64,000 nucleotides of DNA, from the NCBI RefSeq assembly GCF_036884655.1, contig NC_088339.1:28862501-28926500 (forward strand). The letters are read 5' to 3'. Positions 49,060 through 61,024 of this stretch are shown piece after piece. The stretch comes from Musa acuminata AAA Group. Taxonomy: Eukaryota > Streptophyta > Magnoliopsida > Zingiberales > Musaceae. A program made the position numbers and the translations under genes. The notes below the pieces were generated by a model. It was not told the origin of the DNA. It searched no databases and saw nothing but the letters and a program-made list of their open reading frames with translations. How positions within the stretch are numbered: position 1 is the first letter of the stretch; the number at the start of each line of letters is the position of its first letter.

Positions 49060-52000
49060 ATGCACACAATATAAATTTAGTGAAATTAGCAAAACTGACA
49101 GATTAATGTTGCAGACTTTTATATTCGGCCATTTCGTAGAGTTTAAACTTTAAACAATCCTGGCCTATCTGAACCAATTCCAAACTCAGTGCCGACTAGC
49201 CCACATAAGAGATCCATGGAGTAAGTGAGAGATACTTAGAGTACCTCATCTTTATCCATGATCTTTTTGCTGAGAACATTACGAGATTGATTGGTAAGGT
49301 TGGATGCCATTGCGCTCCAAAATCCAGCCCTATTTTCCCAGAAATGAAGGGATTATAAGTTTGACTGCTAGATTAAATAAAGGATCCAGGTTTGTTGCAT
49401 TTTCAACTAGGAACTGAGATAGGCAAATTTGAGGGAAAAAATGAAACTAAGAAAGAAAATGCTACTTACCAGTTGAATGAAGCTTCAGTTAGAGATGCCA
49501 TAGCAACACCGCCAACAATTGGAACAAGAGAAATCAAAACCCATAGAGTAGGCAGCTGCACATAAAATTAATAATCAAATGCTTCAATTTTATTTCCATC
49601 CATAGTTCATTAAAAAAAAAGGGGTGCACGAAGTGCATGAGGCTCCCGCCAATGCGAGGTCTAGGGAGGGTCATAATAACCAAAATTACATGCATCACGA
49701 TGACAACCATGGAGCACAAGAAAACATATCTCAATATATTTTCATATAATGCTCTCTGTTGAGACATTTGTATTGGTTGGTGCGTTGTTGCACAAAGTGA
49801 TAGGTCTTAGGTTCGAATCCACGTGTGAGGGTCATGTACGCCATTTAATATAATGAAAATATATTTCAATTTAAAATATATATATTTCATATAATGGCCA
49901 AATACAAATTGGATCGAATATGGAGCATTATGAAAAAGAGTAAATATAAGGTCAAACATCTAAAATGGTGGGTAAGCACTTCTATGATTTCACAATGAGG
50001 GTTACAAGACAATCTTTTCAGAAGAAATAAGTCCCAAAAAGGATCTACTAATTATGAGGGAACTCACATGATCAGGAAAAAAGAGGTCCAAAGCTTACTG
50101 ACTCCTCTAGGACTTCAAGTAGATGCAAACAAGAATGATTAGACAAGAAAATTACCTCTCCAAGGAACATGGCAGAAAGAACTACCGTGAAAAATGGCTC
50201 AAGTGCCTTTATTGTGTGAGTGAATGAAACAGCAACTTTTCCGAGACTCATGTTTGTGAAAAGGTTTGCCAAAGTGTGCACGATAGCCAAGGGAACAATT
50301 GCTGCAAGCTGCCCATACATAATCATATGTTGAAGGATATAGACCACAATAATCCAAGAATTATAAATGCCACCATTGAGCACCTGTTTAGAAGAGATCT
50401 TAGGCCTCTTGTATAGATTAGTCACCCACATCAACCAAATAAGCACAGTCCCTATGGCGAAGTGGAATGTCGTGATGGTTATTGGGAATGGATATACCTT
50501 CAGAACCTGCAACAATATCATTAGAACTTCTACTCTGCCATCAGAAAAACTATACTGAACATTTGATATATTATGTTTTAGTATATATCTATAAGACCTT
50601 TTTCAAACAAGAATCAGCTTTCACCAATTTCTTCTTATAAAATTACATAAGAATGCTAAATTTATAGTGATAATGTTTTTATCGCATGAAAGACTTGGTT
50701 TAAGCATCCCAGATTTCGTATGAAGGAAAAAGTCCAAAGGTGGGCATTGCTTCTGGATATGAAATGATCTCATTAATACAGGTAGAGGAGGCTTGTCATA
50801 GGCATCAAATCCTTAAAACTTAATTGAGAAGCCTAAGCAAAAATATCAGACAGCTCCATAAACACCTCAGATTTGTTTTAAGCAATAGGAAAGATATGAA
50901 ACTTCAGGTTACATTAGTTACATTACTGCATATGAAATATTCATCAAGTGCCCTTCCCAATGATCATCCTATGACCGTTGTGAACCATATGGTTCAAAAT
51001 CTTAATACTGTATTCATTTCAGCACATAGGATGAAAGATGCACTCGTTAACCATATCCACTTATCTTAATTAAGGAGAGATCAAGGTGTTGTGTTTAATA
51101 AAAGATAATAGTGAAAAGTAAACTTATAAATCAAGACACCAAAACAAATGATAAGAAACCATCAAAAATTACATTACACCACTTAAAAGGGTGGAAGAAC
51201 AGAATTCTTTTGTCTATATGGATGAGCAATGGAGGACTGGTTCATGTTTCATCATAGTATTATCAGATATAATTGCACAAAGGATAGAACAAAATTCTCC
51301 GATTAAAATTGAAAAAAAAACTTGATTAAAATTATACTTGTTAACTCTTGTTCATATGTTTTTCAAACATCAGGATATTAATAAACAATGACCATATAAT
51401 GGTTTATGCAAAACACAAATCATAGTGTGGTTCATGATGGAACAAGAAGCTGCCACCTAAAATTCTAATCTGAAGTTTCGGGTTCACAAATGGAATCCAA
51501 CAGTGCAAATTTCTCTGAGAAATTTGACAAGCATGCTTTTCTCTCCAGGATGAGAACAAAACATAACCATTTCTCTCAACAGAAACAGAGCTTTAATTCG
51601 CCTTGATGGATTCTGATTAATCCGTTCAAGCTAGTTAATTTCTCGTGCAGTAGATCGTAGATTACTGGAGAAAGAGGCATAACAAAATAAAAGGTAATCC
51701 AGCCATATGGATCTAAGATGCAGTTGAAATTTCATTTCCAAACAAAGACATTGGTCTCTCGTTAATTGCCATTTTTCCTCGTGCTAGGAAGAATCCATCT
51801 TTCATCGATGAGGCGAAAAGGGTCTCTTGATCAGGATGTATGGAACGAAATTAGATACATAGATTGAGGTGGTAGTTGTGACGAACACAAACCTGTTTGT
51901 CGTAGATGTTGAAATAGATGTTGAAAAGATACCAGAGGCCGAATAGGAACCCCAGCTGCAGCTTCTTCACCATCCCGCTCGTGGAACTCGAACCATATGA

Positions 52001-52318
52001 GGAGACCGCAGCCTCGCCATGGTTCTCCGTGCCCCCGGCCGCGGCGGCGGCGACGTCTTCTGCAGCCTTCACCACAGTGGTGAGACCGAGCGAGGATTTC
52101 TGGTTGGCCAAGCGAGGCGTGAGGAAGAAACGCGTAGGACGGCAGGATAGTGGACGGATCCGCGGGAGAAACGGTGGCAGATCCGTCGAGAAAGAAGAAG
52201 AGGATGAGGAGGAGACGGTTGGTACGCTACAATGACCACCATCAGGCAGATTACTGCCGGCCCTCAGCATCGGCAGCGGAGGACGAGCGGCAGAGAAGGC
52301 CGCGCTCCGCAAATGCAT
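46511..52318 (-). CDS. PPT: Plastid phosphoenolpyruvate/phosphate translocator
   Basis: Nine exons (52318-51893, 50506-50384, 50308-50156, 49555-49470, 49329-49245, 48765-48646, 48546-48478, 46790-46661, 46581-46511) join in frame to 420 residues. The first 90-100 residues are Ser/Arg/Ala-rich with few acidic residues, a chloroplast transit peptide. The rest is the triose-phosphate translocator domain with several membrane helices, from [20 protein letters not shown] on. The stretch [20 protein letters not shown] and the context KISSKQ resemble PPT rather than triose-P, glucose-6-P or xylulose-5-P carriers. PPT exchanges PEP for phosphate at the inner envelope and supplies the shikimate pathway. 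The start at 52318 gives [13 protein letters not shown]; an upstream in-frame TTG is not used. The C-terminus ends [10 protein letters not shown], a basic tail typical of the family. PPT1 and PPT2 cannot be separated here. Confidence 0.9.
46791..48477 (-). other. Translocator gene intron 7
   Basis: This 1.7 kb AT-rich intron lies between the exons encoding [11 protein letters not shown] and [12 protein letters not shown] tRNA-like B-box on the minus strand at about 48240 is isolated. No gene was found. Confidence 0.7.
49017..49058. repeat. (AC)21 microsatellite
   Basis: A pure AC run of 42 bases lies in intron 5 of the translocator gene (48766-49244). It is likely polymorphic in length. Confidence 0.95.
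49616..49680 (-). mobile_element. Truncated Au-SINE-like fragment
   Basis: GGTGCACGAAGTGCATGAGG, GCTCCCGCCAATGCGAGG and AGGGAGGGTCATAAT match, in reverse orientation, the 3' half of the plant Au SINE family as I remember it. The tRNA-derived head is missing. It lies in intron 3 of the translocator gene. A separate tRNA-like B-box (AGGTTCGAATCC) occurs at about 49809-49820 on the plus strand. Confidence 0.55.
50507..51892 (-). other. Translocator gene intron 1
   Basis: This 1.39 kb intron separates the transit-peptide/first-helix exon from the exon starting [16 protein letters not shown]. It is AT-rich, with no coding signal or repeat recognised. Confidence 0.7.
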
Positions 52319-52793
52319 CCTTCCCCTCGTTTGAAACGGAGGCAATGCTCTCCTACTCTATACTACAGGGTTTTTACGAATTAGTGAATATTTCTCTTCT
52401 TATTACACTGAAATCCTTTTATTTTAGACAGGTAGATGAGAAATTAGGAATATAATAAACATAAGATATGGGAAAATGAAGACGGACCTTTATGAATCTC
52501 GCATCGAGTTTTCATTGGCTGAGGCAGGGTGGGGTCAGCAGAGCAAGTCATTGGGTTGACCAATGTGGCGGCCGCCTTGGACAGGACCGCTTGGTTTCTT
52601 CCATTAACGTGGCCGGAAATATGGTCAGGTTCATTCGAGATTGGCAGCTCTGGATGTGCACGAAATGGGAGGCTTTTAATGGAGTCTTTATCAGCTGCCT
52701 CCAATGCAGGATGAGTTGGACGAGTTGTCCTATTCAGATATGGTCAATTTCTTGGGCAGTGACGTGGCCGGTCACAGCCCAAATGTGTGAGGC

Positions 52794-52805
52794 CCACACG
52801 TGTGG
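52794..52805. promoter_or_regulatory. Perfect palindrome with a G-box core
   Basis: CCACACGTGTGG is a perfect 12-bp palindrome around CACGTG. Nearby are a further ACGT core (GTGACGTGGCC at about 52760-52770) and GGGCAGT/GGCCC words. It is about 480 bases upstream of the translocator start and 1.7 kb from the FLOE start. G-boxes bind bZIP/bHLH regulators; function here is inferred from motif only. Confidence 0.4.
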
Positions 52806-53279
52806 ATCTGACGCTTCCAGCTATGTGACTCCCGAGAGAACAGGAAATAGAAGCTTCACCAACTTGTCTTCTGAGTCAACAAAAAAACCCATCATCAGCT
52901 CCAACAGTTCCTGCAGAACTTGGTTGATGTAGTCTTGACTGTTTGGAGTGGGAAAAGCTTCTCAGCTTTCAGTCAGATTCTCTATCAAATTCTCTGGTTG
53001 GATAATAATAACATCGACATATTTACTCATTAAAAAAAAGGTTCTTCCTAGTTGATGTCTGAACTCATCTTTTCCATTTCTGCTGCAACTTGAGGTCTTC
53101 TTTGTCTTCTAAGTTGACGACAGTCATTCCTTGAATTTGCTCCCAGCTTTTTGTCACCCTTGCCGGAAAGAGTTGAGCCTATACGTGTAATTTTGAATAA
53201 CAATAGAATGATCAGAGCTTTCATACTTATAATTCACAAATTTATTAGTTCATTTCTGCTTATAATTAAACCAGAATAT

Positions 53280-53531
53280 CTTCTTTTTAGTTCGTATGGT
53301 CGATTTACCTATTGGGGGAGGTGGTCAGGGCGATGAAACCATAGCGTGGGGTAGTCCTAATCGCCTCCGGTGACAACCGACGATTGATTCGGGACGTAGC
53401 CCGCCTTCAGCCGTCGAATTTAGCCAGGGAGACCTCATCCCTAACCTTAATGTGGTGAAAGTGCTTGCGGTTCCCCACCACCAGGAGCCACTCTCAAAGG
53501 GCACCGTTTTGTTCCTCTAATTCCTTCTCCA
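53280..53531 (-). pseudogene. Coding-like remnant of unknown origin
   Basis: On the minus strand, after a CAG acceptor-like site, one frame reads MEKELEEQNGAL, a TGA, EWLLVVGNRKHFHHIKVRDE, then VSLAKFDG, another TGA, and further protein-like sequence. Shifting one frame after the second stop also gives protein-like sequence (KAGYVPNQSSVVTGGD). The stretch is GC-rich in an AT-rich surrounding. It may be the remains of a gene or retroelement. I do not recognise the family. Confidence 0.25.
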
Positions 53532-53814
53532 TCTGCACAAAACAACCCTCCTGTTAGTCTTAAGCAAAGACAACCACAAAACGCCCTTCTCCCCCTCTAA
53601 GATCTGATGTTTCTATCGAGAAGCAATGGGAATGACAAAAAGAGACAGCTTTATAGATCTCCTCGCTATTCTCTTCTCTCAAGATCGATGAGAAAGCAAG
53701 ATTTTAAGGAAAACGATGATCGAAGAGTGGAGGAAGACTTACAAGAGGAGCAGCTCCAATGTCTCACCCACCCTCATATTCTTCATGTACTCGGTTAAAT
53801 TTGAGAAACGAGGG

Positions 53815-54294
53815 CTCTTGTAATTAAAATATCGAAAATGATATTTTGATTTATGTAGTTAGTTAGATTTTTTTTTAGTATCTAACTCTATTTATATTAT
53901 AATTTCTATAGTTATAAAATTAAAATATCTAATTTTATTTATTCTAACATCATCGATTTTACAAGTATGAAAACGAGGATAAAAAAGTAATTTTAATATC
54001 TTAATTATATTTTTAATAATAACAGATGATTATGTAAAGAACAATAGAATGATAACGGTTAATAATAATAACTTATAATTTTGTTATCCGTTATCATTAA
54101 CTTGAATGTTAAAATTATTTTTTATCTATTATTTTTATTTTTTTAATAATAAAATTAATAATATCAGGATAAATAAAATTATATATTTTATTTTTATAAT
54201 TATAAAATTTCGAATGTAAAATGTTTTCGATACAAATATAACTTTTAAAAGTTCCGGAAGAAACTACCGGGGCAAATATGTAATTAATCCTCTC
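53815..54294. mobile_element. MITE-like element directly upstream of the FLOE-type gene
   Basis: The left arm (about 53912-54000) and right arm (about 54108-54209) are inverted copies sharing ATAATTTTATTTATYCT-type words and AATTTTAA. The right end CTACCGGGGCAAATATGTAA matches CTACAGGGGTAATATATTAA of the element at 36175-36746. No protein is encoded. It ends a couple of bases before the block shared with the FLOE copy at 27637-27858. Confidence 0.55.
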
Positions 54295-54480
54295 CATTCG
54301 TCCCTCACCCGAAGGTCTCGTTTCTTATCGGCTCTTCACCTTCAATGCTTACTTTCTTCGTCTTCCTCGGTGATCAAGAAGAAAGCCCCAACCCTAGAAT
54401 TTCTTATCCGTGTTCGAGGCCCGCCTAGCTTCTGAATAGATCTGCGTCGTGGTCGACGCCTTCGTGCTTTGGTGGATCCT

Positions 54481-57400
54481 ATGAACGCGACCAAGTTCAT
54501 GGACAAGCAAATCACGGAGCTGTCCGGAACATCGCAGGCGGCCGGCGAGTTCTTCGACTTCGTCAATTCTCAGGAGGACCGCCGGGTCAACGGCGTCACT
54601 GGTGGACGAAGTGTCAAGCAGGAGCAACAGCAGGAGTCCGAGATCCTCCCGAGCTATGACTTTCATCCCATTCGGGCCGTAGGATCCTCCTCGCTTTCCA
54701 TCGCCGGCGGTGGCGGCGGCGGTCCCAGTGACTCATGGCCCTCCTGGGGCTCCATCGACTCCAAGTTGGCATCCTCCAATCTTAAAGTACGTGCCCTCTA
54801 TTTTTATTTTTTTTTTCATGTTACTTTGTTGATTAGGGTTGAACATTGGTCACGATTTTAGAGTTTTAGATTGGTTTTGATGGGACTGATGAGGTTTCTT
54901 GTCTCCGGCCTTTGTCTTTGTGGAGATTGGAGAAGTAAAGATGGAAAATTTATGCACTTTATAGATTTTAGCAGATGCTTGCCTAATTTGGATACTTTAA
55001 TCATCGCTCATTGATAATTTGATATATTTGTTTTCAGAGGATCTTTATTGTTGTGAGAATTACATTTTCTCGGAACTTATTGCTTTATACTTACCGTTTA
55101 GTATTAAGGTAGCCAGTGCAATTTGTTTTTGTTAAGATGTAGAGATCTTTTGAATTATTTGTGTAGATCTGGTAACTAGGTCGAAAATATTAGTTTGCTT
55201 TCCGTGAAATGTACCAAGCTTTGGTGCATAATGAGCTCAACAAGTGCTACAAATTGAGGCTCAATTCTAACAAATGAAGTAGAATGAGAACAACTTTATG
55301 TTAATTCTACCAAAGATGATCTCCAATATGTCAAGATAATATGGTTGAATAAATCTTTTCTTTCGAAACAAGTTTTATTTCTGTTAGAAACTGAGAATCT
55401 TTGATTACAATGATAAATAAAACTATCAATACTACAGCCAATTGACCATCACTTGAATTTAGGTTTTTCCTAGTTTTGGTTTTCGATTGTTCAAATCTAG
55501 TTATATACATAATAGAGTTATGTAGTTTATGATTAATCTTTTGTAGTTTCAATGAAGGAAAATGATATTATGATTCAAACTCAAAGGAAAAGGTGGTTCG
55601 GTGTATGAGACTCTCATCAATACAGAATGGGAAGGATCAACACATGCAGCTTATCCATACAAGCAAAATTCTTTTCTTACGTGACTTTAACCCTGGTTAT
55701 AGAGGTTCTAAACAAGCAAACTTAACGTGGCTTTAGGGCTCACCCTCTTTTAATATTTAGAGTGTCAAATGAAAATCACAGGTGTCATCGTGGAAAAGAG
55801 CATTGTTGCTTCTTGTCAACTCTTAATACTTGTTTTTTTGCAACTTAGTCATGGAGAATTCCCTCCATTTTGTGAGGGATGGATCAAACTCCCCAAGTGG
55901 GTCAAACATCTTTTTCTTAGTGAGTATGTTCCTTGAGGTCAAGTTGCTCGCCTAAAAGGTAGTACACTCTTTGATCAAATTTGAGTGACAGAGTCTGAAT
56001 GACCATTAGATGATCACCCTATCAGATATGCTTTGTGGAAATTTTCTATATTGCTGAAACTGAAAGTAACTTATGGCAGTTGAATTTGGAGAATTTTTTC
56101 CTATATATGCTGCTGTACATACAATCAGTAGACGGAAATTTTTCTGCTGATATGCTGTTAAGACTGGCTATGGACTGGAATTTTGGAGTTAATTGGATCT
56201 GTGATTATGGCGAGATTAGGCAGACCATTTGGTGGCTTTGTTTGTTGGTTCAAGCATAGTATCCAACAGTATCCAACTGTACCAGGCTTTCTCATTCGTT
56301 GGTGTAATTTCATCTTGCTGGGTGCGGAAAACCCATCTGTTGGAACTTTCATAATTGATGGTTGGTTCAAGTTCATGTTGGCCATATGTATCTATGTAAC
56401 CTAATCTCAACTTAACTTATACCTGACTTGACATTTCCTAATGGCAACCTTGTATTATTATAAGATTAAGAAGAGTTGAGTTATAAGGTTTAATCATTCG
56501 TGATATCAAGTAGTTATTGTTTGTGATACATCATGGGCAATCTTGTCAGTCTGTAGCCTTTGGAGCATGCTTTATGTTATTATATTTGTCAGATGTACTT
56601 TAGTTTGACTACGATCTATTCATTTAAGTAATTTTGTTGGACATGCTTTACTTCTGATTATATTGTGCTATATTTCAGAATCTATTATGACTGTTTTCCA
56701 ATATGTGCCACATCAGCTGTTGTTTCTTACTTTTTATTCATCAATACAGAATGCTGGTGTTCTGCAGTCCCATGAATTAACAAAAACTAGCCATGAGAAA
56801 GAGAAGAGCGCGCATGATATTGCTTTTGTTGCTGAGATCGATCACACTGTGAAAAGATATGCTGATAATTTGATGAACGCTTTGGAAGGTCTTAGTTCAA
56901 GGCTGTCCAAAATCGAGATTAGAACTCACCACATGGAAAATTCTGTGGATGAGCTTAAGGTGGCTATTGAAAATAATAACGGAAGCACAGATGGAAAACT
57001 AAAGCAAATTGAGAATGTTCTTAAAGAGGTGTGGCTTCTTGATTATTATGCTTGATCAATTTAAATGTCTCCATGTATAAATTATGTTTATTCTCACCAT
57101 GCTTATCGTTTATGTTTGTCTTCAAGGACAAGCTAATCAACTAGATCATTTGTCAGAAAGGAATTATGGTAGCTAGTCAGCATGTATGTCCTTGTCTCAT
57201 CATGATGCATACATGTCAACCATTCTATCATCTCGTGAAGATGTCTGCTAATGATGACTATCATTGCTCTTCATTGATTTGTTGCTGCTGCTTTTAGTTG
57301 GTTTTATGCAATTTTGTTGTTGGTCTTTATTTTTTGGTTGTTACTTTCATAGCCTTGTTATCTAATTATTTCCCATTGTTCTATTATAGATTTTAGTGCA

Positions 57401-60122
57401 GTTATTACTTTAAACTTGCCTTTTATTTTTATAACCAATCTAAAATGTTGATGGTTTATAATCGATCTATGTGATTATTATATGAATTTTTAGTATCTTC
57501 GATGACCAATAAACTTAATTAAATCATACATATATATAATTCTTTATTAAATAAGTTAGTGTAGTTCATGCTGATTGTATATGTTATTTGATAATATATT
57601 CTGGTTGCAGAATGTTTTGTATCATCATCATTTTTGTGGGACCTAAAAGCCTGGTAGCAAAGGACTTGTATGGACACTAGCATGTTATGATACTTTGGAA
57701 TTTTATACATTCACAGTTCTTCCCGGACAAGACAGATTTAGAGGTGTTGCCTAAAGAATTATATGGTTGGCTTATAAATCTATCAATTTAGTTGCATAAT
57801 TGTTTCAACTGAATAGAAGTGATGTTGGTTTACGTAATTCAGTTGTTCTAGTACACCCCTCTTTGACATCCTAAAAGTAGACTTTCCATTGTTCTTGTTC
57901 TCAATCCTCTCTGAAACCATATTATTCCCCGTTAAAGTTCTCTTTTGGCATTACCAGTTAATTTAATTAATAACATGACATCTCTATAACATTTTTATAA
58001 TCCCTTTTCCACATTAGAGGTGTTGTGGGAGTTTTTTTTAATTTGAATGGATTCCTCGTGCTACTGGAATCTGAATTTCTACTCTCTAAATTGAGGACTA
58101 TTAAATTTGAGATTCAGCGATCTGGTAGATCTCCAGGGTTGAGGCAAAAAGAGCCACAATTTCAAGCTGTCACACCCTTGGCCATCGTTGGTTTGGAAAC
58201 TTGTATTTGGAGATGGACTTCGGTTCCTTATCTTATAGATGTTTTCGTTGAGCTAGGAACATGTTGATGTTCTTTCCCAATAACAGTTTGTAATGAGGCA
58301 AAAATGGTGAAGACTTTCAACTTTTATTTACGTGATATTGTTATAAACGGCATTGTCTCTGACGATGTAATCATGAAGAAGACTAACCTCTGACGAATTT
58401 GACTTCTCATAATATTAGAATGTAGTCATTGTGTCTGCATACTGTGCTTATCTGGCCTCAAAGAGCTTAGCTTTTGTATACTGATTTACAAAATTTGCTT
58501 GTCATAACTGATTTTATTGTTGTTGCTTTGGAAAAGTTAGTGATAACTTTAAATCTCATCTTGGTGCTTCACATTTGATTCTTCTAGAAATGAAGTATAT
58601 CCCATAAATAACGGTTTTGCAAATGAAAATTGTTCCCTTTGATAAAGTAGCTCTTAAGAAGTTTTTCCTAGTATTTTAGATAAACCATTTACTTTGGCAT
58701 AGTGATTCAAAGTGACTGCTAAATTTTCTATTAACTTCACTAGAAACTTGATCGTGTTGTTTGTGCAACTAGAACTTGAGACAATCATCTGGTAGCACTA
58801 CAGGTGTTTCTATATACTCTAAAAGTTCTTGTTGCCACCCTCTTGCTAGACCTACTAGATGCTAAATGAATGATTGTAGTTTCCTGTTATTTTCATTTGC
58901 TGGTAAATTTATCAGAACAATTATGGAATGTTATCAGGTTATATTGATGACAATGTTCATCTAGTTAAAAGCGGTAAGAGTGTGAAGTAATGCTAGTTTC
59001 TGTTGATGAGGCATGTTGTTACACTTCTTTCAGGTACACTCCAGTGTGCAAATTCTGCAGGATAAGCAACAGGTGACAGAGGCACAGCTGCACCTTGCAC
59101 AGCTAAAAACTTCTGAGGGAGATCGGCAGCTGCCAGAAAATTCAAAGACTGGAGATTCAGATTCTCAACAACACGAGTTACCTCCACCACAACAGCCCGT
59201 CCAACAACCCTATCAACACCCTGTTCCACAGGCACAACCAACTGTGCTTCCTGCTCCACCACCTTTACCACAACAAATCCCACCTCCCCAGATACCCCAA
59301 TTGCCTCAATCTCAAATTCCTTCTCTTCCATCTGTACCACAAGAATTCCGAATCCCCTCAGCATCTCAGCAGGCAGAGGCTCCACGCCAACAATTCCAGG
59401 TCCACATTCCACAGCCCCAGGCAGCACCACCTCCTCTGCCGCCCCAACCACAGCATTATCAGCCCTCTTTGCAGCATCCACGATATTCCCAGTCACCCCA
59501 ATCGCAGCAACCTGTAAGTCCCTCGCCACAGGTGCCACCCGCAATGTCCCAGCACCCTGAAGAATCTGTACCATATATGTCTCCACCTTCTAGCTATGCT
59601 CCAAGCATCCGCCAACCTGCTCCTTTTCCTCAGCCACTGACTGCACCCCCTCAACAGTTTTATGGCCCCATGCCCAATATGTATGAACCACCTGCAAGCA
59701 AACCAAGCTCAGGGCTGCCACCTTTTTCTTCTGGCTATAGACCACCAGTAGGTCCTGGTTACCATGATTCATATGGTTACAGTGGATTGCCTTCCGGTCA
59801 AAGCAGCTCTGCATCAAAACCTTTGCCTATTGCTTCCTCGGTCTCATCTGGTGGAACAAGCAACTATCCACGACTCCCAACAGCCCAGATCTTACCACAG
59901 GCTGCACCAACTAGCTCTGCTTCAGGTGGTTCTTCAGGGACTAGAGTGGCGATTGATGATGTGGTGGAGAAAGTTGCCACCATGGGGTTCTCGAGAGATC
60001 AAGTCAGGGCAACTGTAAGGAAGTTGACTGAGAATGGACAGTCAGTTGATCTAAACGTGGTGCTTGACAAACTCATGAATGATGGAGAGATTCAGCCTCA
60101 GAAAGGTTGGTTTGGTCGGTGA
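54481..60122 (+). CDS. DUF1421 protein of the FLOE family (FLOE2/3-like)
   Basis: Three exons (54481-54786, 56750-57028, 59034-60122) join in frame to 557 residues. The start MNATKFMDKQITEL agrees with the N-terminus of FLOE2/3-type plant proteins. Residues 1-102 are Ser/Gly/Asp-containing with VPSYDFHP-like LPSYDFHPIRAV and a Gly6 run. A coiled coil spans about 130-225 and crosses the exon 2/3 border. Residues of about 228-430 are extremely Gln/Pro/Ser-rich. The last 60 residues are DUF1421 (VDDVVEKVATMGFSRDQVRA-type UBA-like start, ending KGWFGR). Arabidopsis FLOE1 forms condensates on seed hydration and controls germination; the domain order here is the same, so condensate formation is a reasonable inference, not shown. 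The gene is head-to-head with the translocator and convergent with PRPP synthetase. A broken copy of its 5' end lies at 27637-27858. Confidence 0.9.
54787..56749 (+). other. FLOE-type gene intron 1
   Basis: This 1.96 kb intron lies between SSNLK and NAGVLQSHE. It is AT-rich; open frames at 56035-56410 on both strands have no coding support. Confidence 0.75.
57029..59033 (+). other. FLOE-type gene intron 2
   Basis: This 2.0 kb AT-rich intron interrupts the coiled coil between NVLKE and VHSSVQILQDKQQ. No exon or repeat was recognised. Confidence 0.75.
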
Positions 60123-61024
60123 CTGTTTGCCAAATCTTCATATCATCTGCGTATATAGTGATTTTGTGAACCTTCTTGTCTCCATCCTTGTGTCACCAGA
60201 TTGAGTGGTTTGAGAAGACTCAGATTCTATTGCTTTTATTGGATTGCATGTTTCCTTCTATTGAATCTGTGGAGGCCCCTGATGACTTTTATATAGATTG
60301 ATCATGTCTTGAAGGAATCTTCAACTGCTCCAGGACCTCAAGCTGCTGTATATTATATATTTTGTGGTTGTACTTTTCGGCAGTGAATGTTTGAGTTGTC
60401 GTCTTGGAACTATGACATAGGAGACCAATCAAGGTGATATCCATGGCACATTTAGACGGTGTTTCTTGTTTACCTAAAACATCTTTTGCAGTTCATTCTA
60501 TTGTTCCCCAGTTAAAAGTTGCAATCATATCTACGTAGAATGCTTCCCCGTGATCTGAGTGAAGTAATCATTTACATGTTATACAAGAGTGAGTTATTTT
60601 TCACACATGTAGCTTTTCATTGTGATTGATTAGCTTTTCAGACATATATCTCGATCTAGTTTGATTTATTTTACAAAAAAAAAAAGACTCAGTTTACTTT
60701 AAAAGATTTTCAAGGAATTTATCGGTTTAAGGCAAGAAACACACTTCAGTCATGGCTCAAGTATTATCCAAAAGCTATAAAACAATGTCAATAGTTGCAC
60801 TATACTTCCATCAAGTCATATTAACTGACCAAGAGGCCCTTATTATTCCAAGCCAAACCAAACAAAGGGTTTTTAGCATCCAAAAGAGTACCTTTGCTAC
60901 TTACTAGTACAAATATAAAAATAAATAAATTACATGAGAGAGACCAGAATGATCCAGACTCTCCCACTTGATTCATTTATGCCACAACTCGGTAACAGCA
61001 CCAGCACCATTGTTCCAAATGGAT
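60123..61024. other. Convergent 3' flank, FLOE-type gene / PRPP synthetase
   Basis: The 0.9 kb region holds the 3' untranslated regions of two convergent genes. A poly(A) run at about 60675-60685 falls between them. No gene was found. Confidence 0.7.

Larger units (their letters stand above)
52319..54480. other. Divergent intergenic region, translocator / FLOE-type gene
   Basis: The 2.16 kb region lies between head-to-head start codons. It holds a 12-bp ACGT palindrome at 52794-52805 on the translocator side, a coding-like remnant at about 53280-53531 (minus), a MITE-like element at about 53815-54294, and the FLOE leader from about 54296. No complete gene was found. Confidence 0.65.

Noticed and set aside
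52492..52932. 146-residue plus-strand frame upstream of the translocator
   Set aside because: It overlaps several other frames of similar length, has no family match, and lies in a promoter region with ACGT motifs.
58993..59586. 197-residue minus-strand frame opposite the QPS-rich exon
   Set aside because: It is the antisense reading of CAA/CCA repeats, giving Val/Gly/Glu runs without any family match.
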